Shown here one piece after another: positions 6,140 through 13,703 of a DNA stretch of 13,775 nt (the stretch's first letter is position 1; each line of letters begins with the position of its first letter). Source of the DNA: CAZADH01 sp964483805 (GTDB lineage Bacteria > Muiribacteriota > Ozemobacteria > Ozemobacterales > Ozemobacteraceae). The notes under the pieces are model-generated. The model saw only the letters and a list, made by a program, of their open reading frames with translations. It did no database searches and was not told the origin of the DNA. Both the position numbers and the translations under genes were made by a program. Location of the stretch: contig CAZADH010000157.1 in the NCBI GenBank assembly GCA_964483805.1, positions 1 through 13,775 of the forward strand, in the 5' to 3' direction.

Positions 6140-8131
6140 ATGATCAAGCGGCTCACCATGAGCATTCCGAACGAGAAGGACTCCGAGCTCGAGGCGTGCG
6201 AACACCTCGAGACTTTTGCGAAGAAGTTGGGGTATTCCCCCGAGGCGATCGACGAGATTCGTCTTGCGGTGATCGAGGCGATCATCAACGGCAAAGAACA
6301 CGCCAAAGCCGGCCAGGACGTGCAGATGGCGATCTCGGCCGATCCCGACAACCTGTCGATTCAGGTGCGCGATTTCGGCCAGGGGTTCAACCCGTCGTTG
6401 GTCGAGAAGCCCGACATCAAGAAGAAGATCAAGTCGACCTACAAACGCGGTTGGGGCTTGATGCTCATGGAAAAGCTCATGGACGGCATGGAAGTGACGA
6501 GCTTCCCGCCGACCGGCACGTTGATCACCATGGTCAAGAAGCGTCCGATGGTGCAACAGACCGTCGAGGCGAACGACCTGGTGCGCGAACGCAAGAACCT
6601 CGAGCGGCTCAAATACGTGCTCGGCTCGCTGATCGATCTGTCGTCGTTCCTGTGCGCCAAGCAAGATCTCGAAACCGGTTTGCGTTCGTTGTTGCGCATC
6701 CTGCTGGGCACGTTGGGCATTTCGCGCGGTGCGATCTACGTTTTTGACCAGGCCCGCAAGCACGCGGTGCGCCTGGCCGTCGACATCAAACTCAAGGCGA
6801 TGGAAAAAGTTCCGTTCATCCAGCTCGATGCCAATGGTTTCAGCAAGCTGATGGGCGCCGAGAACGTCGAAGTGTCGGCGATGGTGCGCGAGTTGTGTCC
6901 GCCGTTCGATCAGGCGTTCAAGACCGACGAAGTGCAGACTGTGTTCCTGCTGCGGCTCGAAAGCGAGTTTCAGGGTTTGCTCGTGCTGGGGCCGCGCTTC
7001 CGCACCGAAGAGGGGCAACCGTTCGATCACGATCTGCTCGGCACGCTGTCGCGCAACATCTCGACGGCCATCAACACCTTCAAGTTGATGCACCAGCTCA
7101 AGGTGACGAATACCGAACTCGACTCGAAGATTCGAGAACTCGACGCGATCCACCGCGCCAGTCAAGAGATCTCGGCCGTCCTCGAACTCGAGAACTTGGC
7201 GCCGACGATCGAGCGCATCTTCAAAAACGTATTGCCAATTGATGCATTTTCGCTTGCTTTGTATGACCCCAGCGAAGACCGATTCAATCTCTATTGTGGT
7301 GACCGGCAACTGCCGCCGGTGCTCGACGTCTGGGATTCACCGATCTCGCGGCACGTCATCCAGAAAATGGAAGCCCTGCATGTCAAGGCGTTGACCGACG
7401 AGACCCGCTTCACCTATGTGCGGGAGGGGCAATACAAGAGCAAGTCGTTCATGGTCATTCCCGTGGTCATTCAAGACGAAGTGCTCGGCTTGATTTCGCT
7501 GACCGATCGTCGCGACGGCAATCCGTTCTCCGAGCAGGATTTCAACATGGCCCGCCTGCTGTCGGTGCAGGTCGGCATCGCGATCAAGAACGCCAATCTG
7601 TATCGCCAGGGCATTACCGACGGTCTGACCCGCCTCTATACGCATGCGTATTTCAAGATGCGCCTGGCGCAAGAGATTGCCCGGTTGCGCCGCGTGGTTT
7701 CGCCGTTGAGCGTGATCATGGTCGATCTCGACCACTTCAAGAGCTTCAACGATCGGCACGGGCATCAGGTCGGCGATCTGATCCTGGCGCGCTCGGCGAA
7801 GTTGGTGCGGCAGCATTTGCGGTTCAACGACATTCCGTGTCGTTACGGTGGTGAGGAGTTCGCGGTCATTCTGCCCGACACCGATCTCGAGGGCGCGGTC
7901 ATGGTCGCCGAACGCATGCGGCGTGTGATCGAGAGTCATACGGTGGCCCACAAAGACGTCGAATTGAAGATCACCGCGAGCTTCGGGGTCGCCCAGTATA
8001 TTGCCGAGCAGAATCTCGAGCAGGTGATCGGCGCGGCCGACAGTCACCTCTACCAGGCAAAGTCGCGGGGCCGCAACACCGTGTGTCACCCCGACATTCC
8101 GCCCAAAGCCGAGGAACCCGCCACTCCGTGA
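6140..8131 (+). CDS. RsbW-type ATPase / GAF / GAF / GGDEF diguanylate cyclase
   Basis: The 663-residue protein has no transmembrane segment, so it should be cytoplasmic. Residues 1-132 form an RsbW/SpoIIAB-type HATPase_c domain: N-box RLAVIEAIINGKEHA (E46, N50, H54), DFGQGF (78-83) and RGWGLMLMEKLMDG (103-116). Two GAF domains follow at about 165-315 and 345-488, joined by a probable coiled coil near 318-345. The C-terminal GGDEF domain (492-650) has D529, FKSFND, and the active-site loop GGEEF at 570-574. RFND (561-564) lies exactly five residues before it and forms an RxxD product-inhibition site. It should therefore make c-di-GMP from two GTP under feedback control. The HATPase part may bind a partner anti-anti-sigma-like protein or act as a kinase on one. 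GGAG at 6131-6134 supports the start. GAF ligands are unknown. Confidence 0.92.
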   Translation: MIKRLTMSIPNEKDSELEACEHLETFAKKLGYSPEAIDEIRLAVIEAIINGKEHAKAGQDVQMAISADPDNLSIQVRDFGQGFNPSLVEKPDIKKKIKSTYKRGWGLMLMEKLMDGMEVTSFPPTGTLITMVKKRPMVQQTVEANDLVRERKNLERLKYVLGSLIDLSSFLCAKQDLETGLRSLLRILLGTLGISRGAIYVFDQARKHAVRLAVDIKLKAMEKVPFIQLDANGFSKLMGAENVEVSAMVRELCPPFDQAFKTDEVQTVFLLRLESEFQGLLVLGPRFRTEEGQPFDHDLLGTLSRNISTAINTFKLMHQLKVTNTELDSKIRELDAIHRASQEISAVLELENLAPTIERIFKNVLPIDAFSLALYDPSEDRFNLYCGDRQLPPVLDVWDSPISRHVIQKMEALHVKALTDETRFTYVREGQYKSKSFMVIPVVIQDEVLGLISLTDRRDGNPFSEQDFNMARLLSVQVGIAIKNANLYRQGITDGLTRLYTHAYFKMRLAQEIARLRRVVSPLSVIMVDLDHFKSFNDRHGHQVGDLILARSAKLVRQHLRFNDIPCRYGGEEFAVILPDTDLEGAVMVAERMRRVIESHTVAHKDVELKITASFGVAQYIAEQNLEQVIGAADSHLYQAKSRGRNTVCHPDIPPKAEEPATP

Positions 8132-8300
8132 GCCGGTTCGCGCGCCGGCGCGAGCGTCTCGTGGGTGTTACGGCCAGTCTGCCACGTTCTGCCGACCCGG
8201 TTGACGTGACCGTGCCGTCGAGAGAACGGTCGATGGCGAGGCGTGCTTGGGCCGACGCTGCGCCGGCCGACATCCCCTTCGTTGCATGCACTTGTGCTGC

Positions 8301-8331
8301 GGATCCCGATGCGCTTCACGCCTCGGGATCC
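8301..8331. other. Perfect 9-bp hairpin with inner stem
   Basis: GGATCCCGA (8301-8309) pairs perfectly with TCGGGATCC (8323-8331). Inside the loop GCG and CGC can form a second 3-bp stem around CTTCA. No T-run follows on either strand, so it could be a terminator, an RNA stability element or a leader structure. Confidence 0.55.
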
Positions 8332-8444
8332 TGCGCCCATCGGGGACGTGAGGCACCCGCCGGGTGTCGCGCCGCAGCGCCGACCGTCGGTGGCCAAACC
8401 ATCCTCACCGCAGAGAGTCAGGCCGGCTTCTGCGTAACGCGAAC

Positions 8445-8450
8445 AAGGAG
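8445..8450 (+). promoter_or_regulatory. Ribosome-binding site fixing the start at 8458
   Basis: AAGGAG lies 7 bases before ATG at 8458. It leads directly into a signal peptide, MRLVNKYVVCIIAAVVFVG. This marks the true start of the gene even though the downstream homology continues in another frame. Confidence 0.75.
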
Positions 8451-8474
8451 ATCCGTCATGCGTCTGGTGAATAA

Positions 8475-8485
8475 ATATGTTGTAT
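8475..8485. repeat. Near-copy of the ATAC-N3-GTAT palindrome
   Basis: ATATGTTGTAT differs at one position. It falls in the first codons of the gamma-glutamyltransferase-like gene. Confidence 0.35.
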
Positions 8486-9160
8486 GTATTATTGCGGCCG
8501 TTGTTTTCGTCGGCAGCGCGTCGGCCGCCCCGGGCGTGCGCAACCTGGTGGCGTCCGGTTGGAACTGCTGGCGCTCGACGGTTCGATCCGGCCGCCGGCA
8601 TCGATCACCGGGAGCAGCTCGTCGGGAATGCCTTGCGAGCCTGCGTTCCTCGGTGAATTGCACCGCCGCTGGGGTCGCCTGCCGTGGGCGCGTCTGCTCG
8701 CACCCGCGCAGAACCTCGCCGCAAAGGGGTTTCGCGTCAGCCCGTATCTGGCCCAGATCGTGGCGCGCAGTCTTGCCCACCTGCGGAGCGAACCGCTGGC
8801 ACGCGAACTGATGTGGCGGGAGGGCCGACCGGTGCTGGCCGGCGACGTCCTGCGGCAACCGCAACTCGCCCAGACGCTCGCCGCGCTGGCCAGCAACGGG
8901 CCCGAATGGTTCGGCTCACCGGCGATCGCGGCCCAATTGCGTGATGAGTTGCGGGCAGCCGGCGTGAACTACGGGGTCGATGAGCTGGCCTCGTATCGGC
9001 CCCGGTGGCGGCGGCCGGTCAGAGTGCGCGTGCCGGTGGCTGGGCAGGCGGGCGGCGATCTCGAGCTCGTGGGTTGTCCGGCCCCGTCCTGTTCGGCGGT
9101 AGCGATGGCGCTGGTGGGGCGCCTGTGCCGCCGTGAATTGACGCTGGCGACGCCAGAAGA

Positions 9161-9171
9161 ATACATTGTAT
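9161..9171. repeat. ATAC-N3-GTAT palindrome, copy inside the degenerate transferase gene
   Basis: ATACATTGTAT is read in the gene as Glu-Tyr-Ile-Val-Trp. It is a perfect copy of the dispersed motif. Confidence 0.6.
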
Positions 9172-9957
9172 GGCTTCGTGAGCTGAAGACCGTGCTCAAC
9201 GCCAAGCACCGGCGCCTGGCCGTGTTGTGGGCCGACCCCGCGCGTTTCGTCGCCGAGACGTTGGCGATGCCGACGGTGGAGGCGTGGCAGAGTGGGGCAG
9301 TGGCCGCCGAACCGTCGAAGGCGGCCGCGGCGCGGGAGGGCCTGGCGCCGGCCGATACGACCGATGGCGAGACCACGCACCTGGTCGTGTGGGACAAAAA
9401 CGGCATGATCGTCAGCATCACCCTGACCCTGGGCACACACTTCGGGTCGGGGCGAGCGTCGAAACTGGGTTTCTTCTTTAACAGTGAAGGGGCCTTGTAC
9501 CGGCGCAAGGTGGCGGTCTATCCGGCCGATTATCCGCGCATCGCCGGGCCGGTGGCGGCGAAGGCGCCGATGATCGTACTGCGCGGCGGCCGACCGCTGC
9601 TCGCGATCGGTGGTGCCGGCGCCGACCGCATCATTGCGAATGTCGCCGCGATCGTCTACCGCGTCGGAGTGCTGGGCGAGTCGGCGGTCTCGGCGGTGCG
9701 CGCGCCCCGGTGTTGGACCGGCGGCAGCAAGAGCGACCTGATCGGTGTCGAGAGTTCGCTCGATCGGTTGGCCAAGAACCTCAAGGAAATGGGGCTTCCC
9801 GTCGATGAGGTACCCGCGGCGGACGATCGGGCCGGACTGGTTGCGCTGGTGCAGGCGATCAGTGATGGTCGGTTGCTGGGCGTGGCCGATCACCGCCGTG
9901 ATGGTGACGCGCGCGTCTGTGAACCTGGAATTCGCGCGGCCGCGGAGAAGCATCGAT

Positions 9958-10641
9958 ATGAGCGGACCCCCCGGTACCGCCACGGGATGGCGCCTGCGAG
10001 CGCTGGTGTTGCTCGCCGCACTTACGGGCGGCGTAGCCGTGCTGCCGCTCGCGCAATCGGCGGCGGCGTCGCGGCGCGAGCGGGTGAATCCGGCAGTGTT
10101 GCCGCCGCCGGCGATTCCGGCCAACCAGCCGGTGCCCGGGCGCACCGGGATTCTGCTGACCGGTCAGGAACCGTCGCCGTTCGCGGTGACGCTCAAATTT
10201 CCGGTGAACTACCGTGACCAGATCGAGCGTCCGCAAGGGTGGTTGCGCCGCCAGCACACCGGCGTCAACCCGTGGGTCGGCACCATGCAGGCCACGACCG
10301 AGTGGGTGGTGCAGAACCTGCATGCCCACGCCGACGACCTGCGCGGCCGCATCGAACCCCGGTTGGCCGCCATCGATGAACGGTTGCGCACGGTCATGGA
10401 CCGCATCGACCACGGCGTCGGCACGGCCGTGGGCGGCACCCAGAGCGGGGGTGGCGGCGCGGGCGCGACCACAAGCAATACAACGTCTGCACGGGTTGGC
10501 GCCGGTCAATGGCCGGCCCCCGGTGGGGTGCCGGCCCACTTCTACGCCCGCACGAACGCGCTCGCCGAACGGCTGCGCGGTACCCGCATCCGCTCGGTCT
10601 ACACCCCGCGCGCAGCCATCGCCAAGCCACGGGCGCGCTGA
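9958..10641 (+). CDS. Exported or membrane-anchored protein of unknown function
   Basis: I do not recognise this 227-residue protein. It starts with a basic segment and a hydrophobic stretch, WRLRALVLLAALTGGVAVLP, then AQSAAAS, so it is either a cleaved signal peptide or an anchor. A Pro-rich linker (VNPAVLPPPAIPANQPVPG) follows, then a probable folded segment with helices rich in Arg/Glu (about 105-150), a Gly/Thr-rich spacer near 160-170, and a basic tail. The start at 9958 is chosen because GGAGAAG precedes it at 8-10 bases. An upstream in-frame ATG at 9901 lacks such a site and would add a non-signal leader. The frame of the preceding gene runs across its first 260 bases but reads there as low-complexity Arg/Ala shadow. 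The next gene carries a secretin domain, so a part in an envelope-spanning assembly is possible. Confidence 0.65.
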   Translation: MSGPPGTATGWRLRALVLLAALTGGVAVLPLAQSAAASRRERVNPAVLPPPAIPANQPVPGRTGILLTGQEPSPFAVTLKFPVNYRDQIERPQGWLRRQHTGVNPWVGTMQATTEWVVQNLHAHADDLRGRIEPRLAAIDERLRTVMDRIDHGVGTAVGGTQSGGGGAGATTSNTTSARVGAGQWPAPGGVPAHFYARTNALAERLRGTRIRSVYTPRAAIAKPRAR

Positions 10642-10650
10642 AACGCCGCG

Positions 10651-11456
10651 GTGGCGAGGGGGCCACGTTGGCGTCATCCCGCTGCTGGTGCTGTTTCTGC
10701 TGGCGGCGCTGGTCGGGCAGGCGCGCGAGAGCATCGAGATCATCAAGCTCAGAAGCGGTTCGGCCGGCGAGATCATGAAGGTGCTGCGCGCCATGTACAG
10801 CAACAAAGAGCTGCGCATGTCGGAAGCGCCCTCGGTCAACGGCCTGGTGCNNNNNNNNNNNNNNNNNNNNNNNNNNNNNNNNNNNNNNNNNNNNNNTCGC
10901 CCAGCTCGACAAACCGCCGCGCATGCTGACCTATGCGATCGAACACGTCGGCAACCGCAGTCAGCAAGAGGTGCAGGCGTTGCTGCGCGTGCGGCAGGCC
11001 GAGAGCGAGAATGGGCGGCCGGCGCCGATTTCGCTGTCACCCGATGTCCAGTCGCGGCAGTCGTCGGCGAACGTGCGGGCCTCGCGCACCGTGAGCGGGA
11101 TCGAGGGCCAGAAGGTGTCGCTGACCGACACCGTCACGCGCGTCGAAACACTGCCGTCGCCGTGGGGTCCGACCGGCGTGGTGCTGCAACAGACGACGGG
11201 TCTGTGGGTGCGCGGCAACTTGAGCGGCGACGACATGGTGACGCTGACGCTCGGGTACGGTGAGGGCGACACCAATATCTCGTCGGTGGTGAGCGGTCGG
11301 CTGGGCACCTGGATTCCGGTCGGTGGCATGAACACCGGTCGCGGCGGCATGTCGAGCCAGGGCGGCGTCACCGGTCAGAACGGCACGGTCGGGCGCAACT
11401 GGCAGTCGAGCGGCGGGGTTGATTCATACCTGATCAGGGTCGATGTGAACCCGTAG
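10651..11456 (+). CDS. Secretin-domain protein, interrupted by assembly gap and frame breaks
   Basis: Two pieces belong together. Before the gap, frame 2 reads VIPLLVLFLLAALVGQA (signal peptide) and ESIEIIKLRSGSAGEIMKVL...SEAPSVNGLV, the pattern of a secretin N-domain. After the Ns, frame 3 reads AQLDKPPRM, the usual end of that domain. It continues to GIEGQKVSLTD...GVVLQQTTGLWVRGNLSGDDMVTLTL and GTWIPVGGM, reminiscent of the beta-region of secretins but too short to form the full pore. No start codon fits frame 2 cleanly. GTG at 10651 in frame 1 would give a basic MARGPRWR leader that joins the hydrophobic segment only with a single-base shift near 10675, and GTG at 10688 is the alternative. 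The tail is Gly-rich (MNTGRGGMSSQGG). It may be a secretin partner or a small secretin-like protein rather than the channel itself. Confidence 0.6.
10851..10896. other. Assembly gap (46 Ns)
   Basis: The run of 46 Ns lies inside the secretin-domain gene. The reading frame changes across it, so its true length is probably not 46 bases. Confidence 0.99.
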
Positions 11457-11495
11457 GCCGGGGTGTCATTCATTTCTGCTGTGGCGTGATGGCTA

Positions 11496-11825
11496 GTGCT
11501 TCTGCTCTTGTTGTTTGGCATGCTGTACGCCTTTGAAAAGTCGTTTGTCGACTTGCGGCCGCCCTTGCCCCCGGGTCCGGAGTGGGCCTCGAAGGCCGCC
11601 ATGCAGAACGTCAAAACTGCGTTGGTGAACTTTCGTGCCGACATGGGGCAGGTCGTGCGCAACCTGGCGACCCAATCGGACGACATCGTCATGTCGGTCA
11701 CCCGCCTGGTCGGACCTGGCTTCGCGACCAACACCCTCGCCTGCCCCCCGGACTGGGATTACGTCGCGCCCCGCAACGTCGATCAACCCATGGTAGGGGA
11801 AACCGGTGGCAGCGCTGCCCGATAA
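11496..11825 (+). CDS. Small membrane-anchored protein of unknown function
   Basis: This 109-residue frame starts at GTG 11496, just after an in-frame stop at 11487. It has a hydrophobic N-terminus (MLLLLLFGMLYAF) that would anchor or export it, then PPLPPGPEW, a helical part around 35-70 (MQNVKTALVNFRADMGQVVRNL), and a C-terminal PPDWDYVAP segment. I recognise no family. ATG at 11489 in another frame stops within 16 codons and is not convincing. It comes 39 bases after the secretin-domain gene and is followed by a hairpin, so it may be the last gene of that run. The lack of a clear ribosome-binding site keeps confidence modest. Confidence 0.5.
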   Translation: MLLLLLFGMLYAFEKSFVDLRPPLPPGPEWASKAAMQNVKTALVNFRADMGQVVRNLATQSDDIVMSVTRLVGPGFATNTLACPPDWDYVAPRNVDQPMVGETGGSAAR

Positions 11826-11828
11826 GCC

Positions 11829-11856
11829 AACCTCCCCCGGTTGACCAGGGGAGGTT
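11829..11856. terminator. Hairpin between convergent genes, candidate terminator
   Basis: AACCTCCCC (11829-11837) pairs perfectly with GGGGAGGTT (11848-11856) around a 10-base loop. It lies just after the stop at 11825 and before the permease stop at 11894. No T-run follows on either strand, so termination may need Rho or rest on the stem alone. Confidence 0.6.
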
Positions 11857-11883
11857 GTGAGACAGGTTCGTGGTGAAGAAGAA

Positions 11884-11894
11884 ATACGTTGTAT
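11884..11894. repeat. ATAC-N3-GTAT palindrome, copy at the permease stop codon
   Basis: ATACGTTGTAT touches the stop codon of the permease gene on the minus strand. It is the exact reverse complement of the copy at 775-785. Confidence 0.6.
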
Positions 11895-13501
11895 TACTTT
11901 GTCGTCGGCTCGTTGAGCTTGCTGTGCCAGTAACCGTAGGCAAAGTAGACGATGAAACCGAGCGCCATCCAGACGAGCAGTCGCATCCAGGTGTCGAACG
12001 GCAACGCGACCATCTGGGCAACCGCGCTGAGAATGCCGAGAATCGGGACGAGTGGCACCAGCGGACAGTGGAACGGCCGGGGCAGATCGGGGCGCGTGTA
12101 GCGCAGGATCCAGACGCCGCCGCACACGAGCGCGAAGGCGAGCAGGGTGCCGATCGAGACGAGTTCACCGAGGATGCTGATGGGCAGGACCCCGGCAATG
12201 ATCATCGCGACGACGCCGGTCAGGATGGTCGAGACATACGGTGTTTGGAACTTCGGATGGACCTTGGCGAAGATCTGCGGCAGCAGGCCATCGTTGGCCA
12301 TCGAGAAGAAGATGCGGGGTTGGCCGAGCAACATGACGAGGATGACCGAACTGAGGCCGGCGATGGCGCCGAGCTTGATGATGGGCCGCAACCAGGCAAG
12401 GTCGGGGCCGGCGGTGTTGATCCCCACGGCCATCGGGTCGGCGACGTTGAGCTGCGTGTATTTCACGATGCCGGTGAGCACCAGGGCCACGAGAATGTAG
12501 AGGATGGTGCAGACGACCAGCGAGCCGAGAATGCCGATCGGCATGTCCCGTTCGGGGTTTTTCGCTTCCTGCGCCGCCGTCGAGACGGCATCGAAACCGA
12601 TGTAGGCGAAGAACACCACCGCGGCACCGCGCATGATGCCGCTGAACCCGTAGGTGCCAAACTCGCCGGTGTTTTCGGGGATGAACGGGGTCCAGTTGGC
12701 GGGTTGCACGTACTTGTAGCCGAAGCCGATGAACAACAGCACGACACCCACCTTGATGAAGACGATCAAGCTGTTGAAGTTTGCCGATTCCTTGATGCCG
12801 ACGACGAGCAGAATCGTCACCAGGGCGCAGATGAACACGGCGGGCGCATTGAACAGCGCGGTGGTCGTCTGCAATCCGGCCAACGGGTCGACCTGCGGCA
12901 ACAGGCCCGAGGCGAGGCCGGCGGCGCCCGAAGCGAGACTGGCCGCACCGCTCGCGAGTGCACTTACGCCGGCTTGCAGGTCTTTGAGCAGTTCGGGCGT
13001 TACCGGGGTCCAGCCTTTTTCGGGCAGCAGCACGAGCTTGGTGCCGGTGGCCTGCGTCAGTTCAGGTGGAATGGCGACGCCAAAATCTTTGAGAAAACTG
13101 ACGACATAGCCAGACCACCCGACGGCGACCGTCGACGAGGCGAACAGATACTCGAGAATGAGGTCCCAGCCGATGATCCAGGCCATCAGCTCACCCATGG
13201 TCGCGTAGGCGTAGGTGTAGGCGCTGCCCGCGATCGGAATCATCGAAGCAAACTCGGCATAACAGAGACCCGCGAACGCGCAGGCGAAACCCGACACGAT
13301 GAACGACAGCACGATGGCGGGGCCCGCGTGCTGCGCGGCCGCTTTGCCGGTGATGACAAAAATGCCGGCGCCGATGATGGCGCCGATGCCAAGCAGGGTC
13401 AGATGCCAGGCGCCGAGTGTACGGCGCAGTTTGTGTTCGCCTCCCTCCGCCTCGGCAAGAATGCGGTCGATTGGTTTCGTGGACAACAGGCGATGACTCA
13501 T
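11894..13501 (-). CDS. APC-superfamily amino-acid permease (cationic amino-acid transporter type)
   Basis: The 535-residue integral membrane protein should import amino acids with a cation or by exchange. The substrate-binding signature GIGAIIGAGIF (38-48) opens TM1, and FAYIGFDAVSTAAQEAKNPERDMP is the TM6 and cytoplasmic-loop signature of CAT/YfnA-type members. About twelve hydrophobic segments can be counted. Length is slightly above the 460-500 usual for bacterial members. The extra part includes a loop at about 150-215, with three heptads of LASGAA type (about 182-201). The start ATG at 13501 has GGAGG four bases upstream, close but usable. The gene stands alone, with a candidate promoter about 150 bases upstream and no partner gene. 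Exact amino-acid specificity cannot be inferred. Confidence 0.92.
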   Translation of the reverse strand: MSHRLLSTKPIDRILAEAEGGEHKLRRTLGAWHLTLLGIGAIIGAGIFVITGKAAAQHAGPAIVLSFIVSGFACAFAGLCYAEFASMIPIAGSAYTYAYATMGELMAWIIGWDLILEYLFASSTVAVGWSGYVVSFLKDFGVAIPPELTQATGTKLVLLPEKGWTPVTPELLKDLQAGVSALASGAASLASGAAGLASGLLPQVDPLAGLQTTTALFNAPAVFICALVTILLVVGIKESANFNSLIVFIKVGVVLLFIGFGYKYVQPANWTPFIPENTGEFGTYGFSGIMRGAAVVFFAYIGFDAVSTAAQEAKNPERDMPIGILGSLVVCTILYILVALVLTGIVKYTQLNVADPMAVGINTAGPDLAWLRPIIKLGAIAGLSSVILVMLLGQPRIFFSMANDGLLPQIFAKVHPKFQTPYVSTILTGVVAMIIAGVLPISILGELVSIGTLLAFALVCGGVWILRYTRPDLPRPFHCPLVPLVPILGILSAVAQMVALPFDTWMRLLVWMALGFIVYFAYGYWHSKLNEPTTK

Positions 13502-13652
13502 GGGGCCTCCAGAGGCGATTCAGGCGGTGGAATGTAGAGAAACTGCCGGAGGTGTCTTTGGTTCGGGTCCGGTTCGATGGCCCGTCGTTCGCGGAATGGC
13601 GAGCAACAACGGCACTGAACGGACACCGGCCAATCGTGGCGCGTGACGGGTC

Positions 13653-13682
13653 AGTCTAGCGAACGCAAACGAGCTTTGTCAA
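13653..13682 (-). promoter_or_regulatory. Candidate sigma70-type promoter for the permease
   Basis: On the minus strand, a perfect -35 TTGACA (13682-13677) is followed after 18 bases by TAGACT (13658-13653), a four-of-six -10. It would give a leader of about 145 bases before the ATG at 13501. Confidence 0.5.
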
Positions 13683-13703
13683 CCGCCATACGTCGTGTTG
13701 GCT

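Larger units (their letters stand above)
8132..8457. other. Structured intergenic stretch with no convincing gene
   Basis: No frame here reads like protein, and both-strand open frames look like high-GC shadows. The stretch holds a 12-bp palindrome CGCGCCGGCGCG (8141-8152), TGCATGCA (8283-8290), the strong hairpin at 8301-8331, and CACCC-GCC-GGGTG shortly after 8350. It could end the preceding transcript or form the leader of the gene at 8458. I see no known riboswitch consensus in it. Confidence 0.5.
8458..9957 (+). pseudogene. Gamma-glutamyltransferase-like gene, frame-broken and degenerate
   Basis: From the ATG at 8458 a good signal peptide and GVRNLVASGW (the family's 'G.VA..hplA' start) read in frame 1. 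From about 8565 the homology continues in frame 3 as LLALDGSIRPPAS, then HRRWGRLPWARLLAPA, and reaches TTHLVVWDKNGMIVSITLTLGTHFGSG. The family's N-terminal core (GGNA.DAA and the GGG loop, some 80 residues) is missing at the frame change. The Thr codon equivalent to the nucleophile is at 9372-9374. The DDFS substrate aspartate, the SS pair (here AA), GSPGG (here GGAGA) and PPPSSGG (here PAPSCSA) are lost. Homology ends near 9915 at ADHRRDGDARV, although the frame stays open to 10217 in what reads as shadow sequence. It is either a decayed gene, a divergent non-enzymatic homolog with sequencing errors, or both. Confidence 0.7.

Noticed and set aside
5002..6747. Plus-strand 581-residue open frame
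   Set aside because: It crosses the promoter region and is antisense to the exported protein and out of frame with the cyclase gene, both far better supported.
5996..7309. Minus-strand open frame antisense to the cyclase gene
   Set aside because: It has no recognisable motifs, while the plus strand shows four clear domains.
7638..7651. Perfect 14-bp palindrome ATACGCATGCGTAT
   Set aside because: It has the outer ATAC/GTAT but a six-base centre, and lies at codons for Tyr-Thr-His-Ala-Tyr in the conserved start of the GGDEF domain, so it may be chance.
8132..8457. Riboswitch (c-di-GMP, cobalamin or others) next to the cyclase gene
   Set aside because: No conserved core sequence of these classes could be found by eye.
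8083..8811. Plus-strand 242-residue frame running from the cyclase end into the transferase gene
   Set aside because: Only the part from 8458 to about 8565 reads as protein. The rest is Arg-rich shadow.
9958..10217. Extension of the transferase frame to its stop at 10217
   Set aside because: The family's C-terminus is reached by about 9915. The extension is low-complexity Arg/Ala/Gly, and another frame has a start site, signal peptide and continuous protein.
11870..13537. Plus-strand open frame antisense to the permease
   Set aside because: It is Asp/Glu/Arg/His-rich with no domain, typical of the opposite strand of a hydrophobic high-GC gene.
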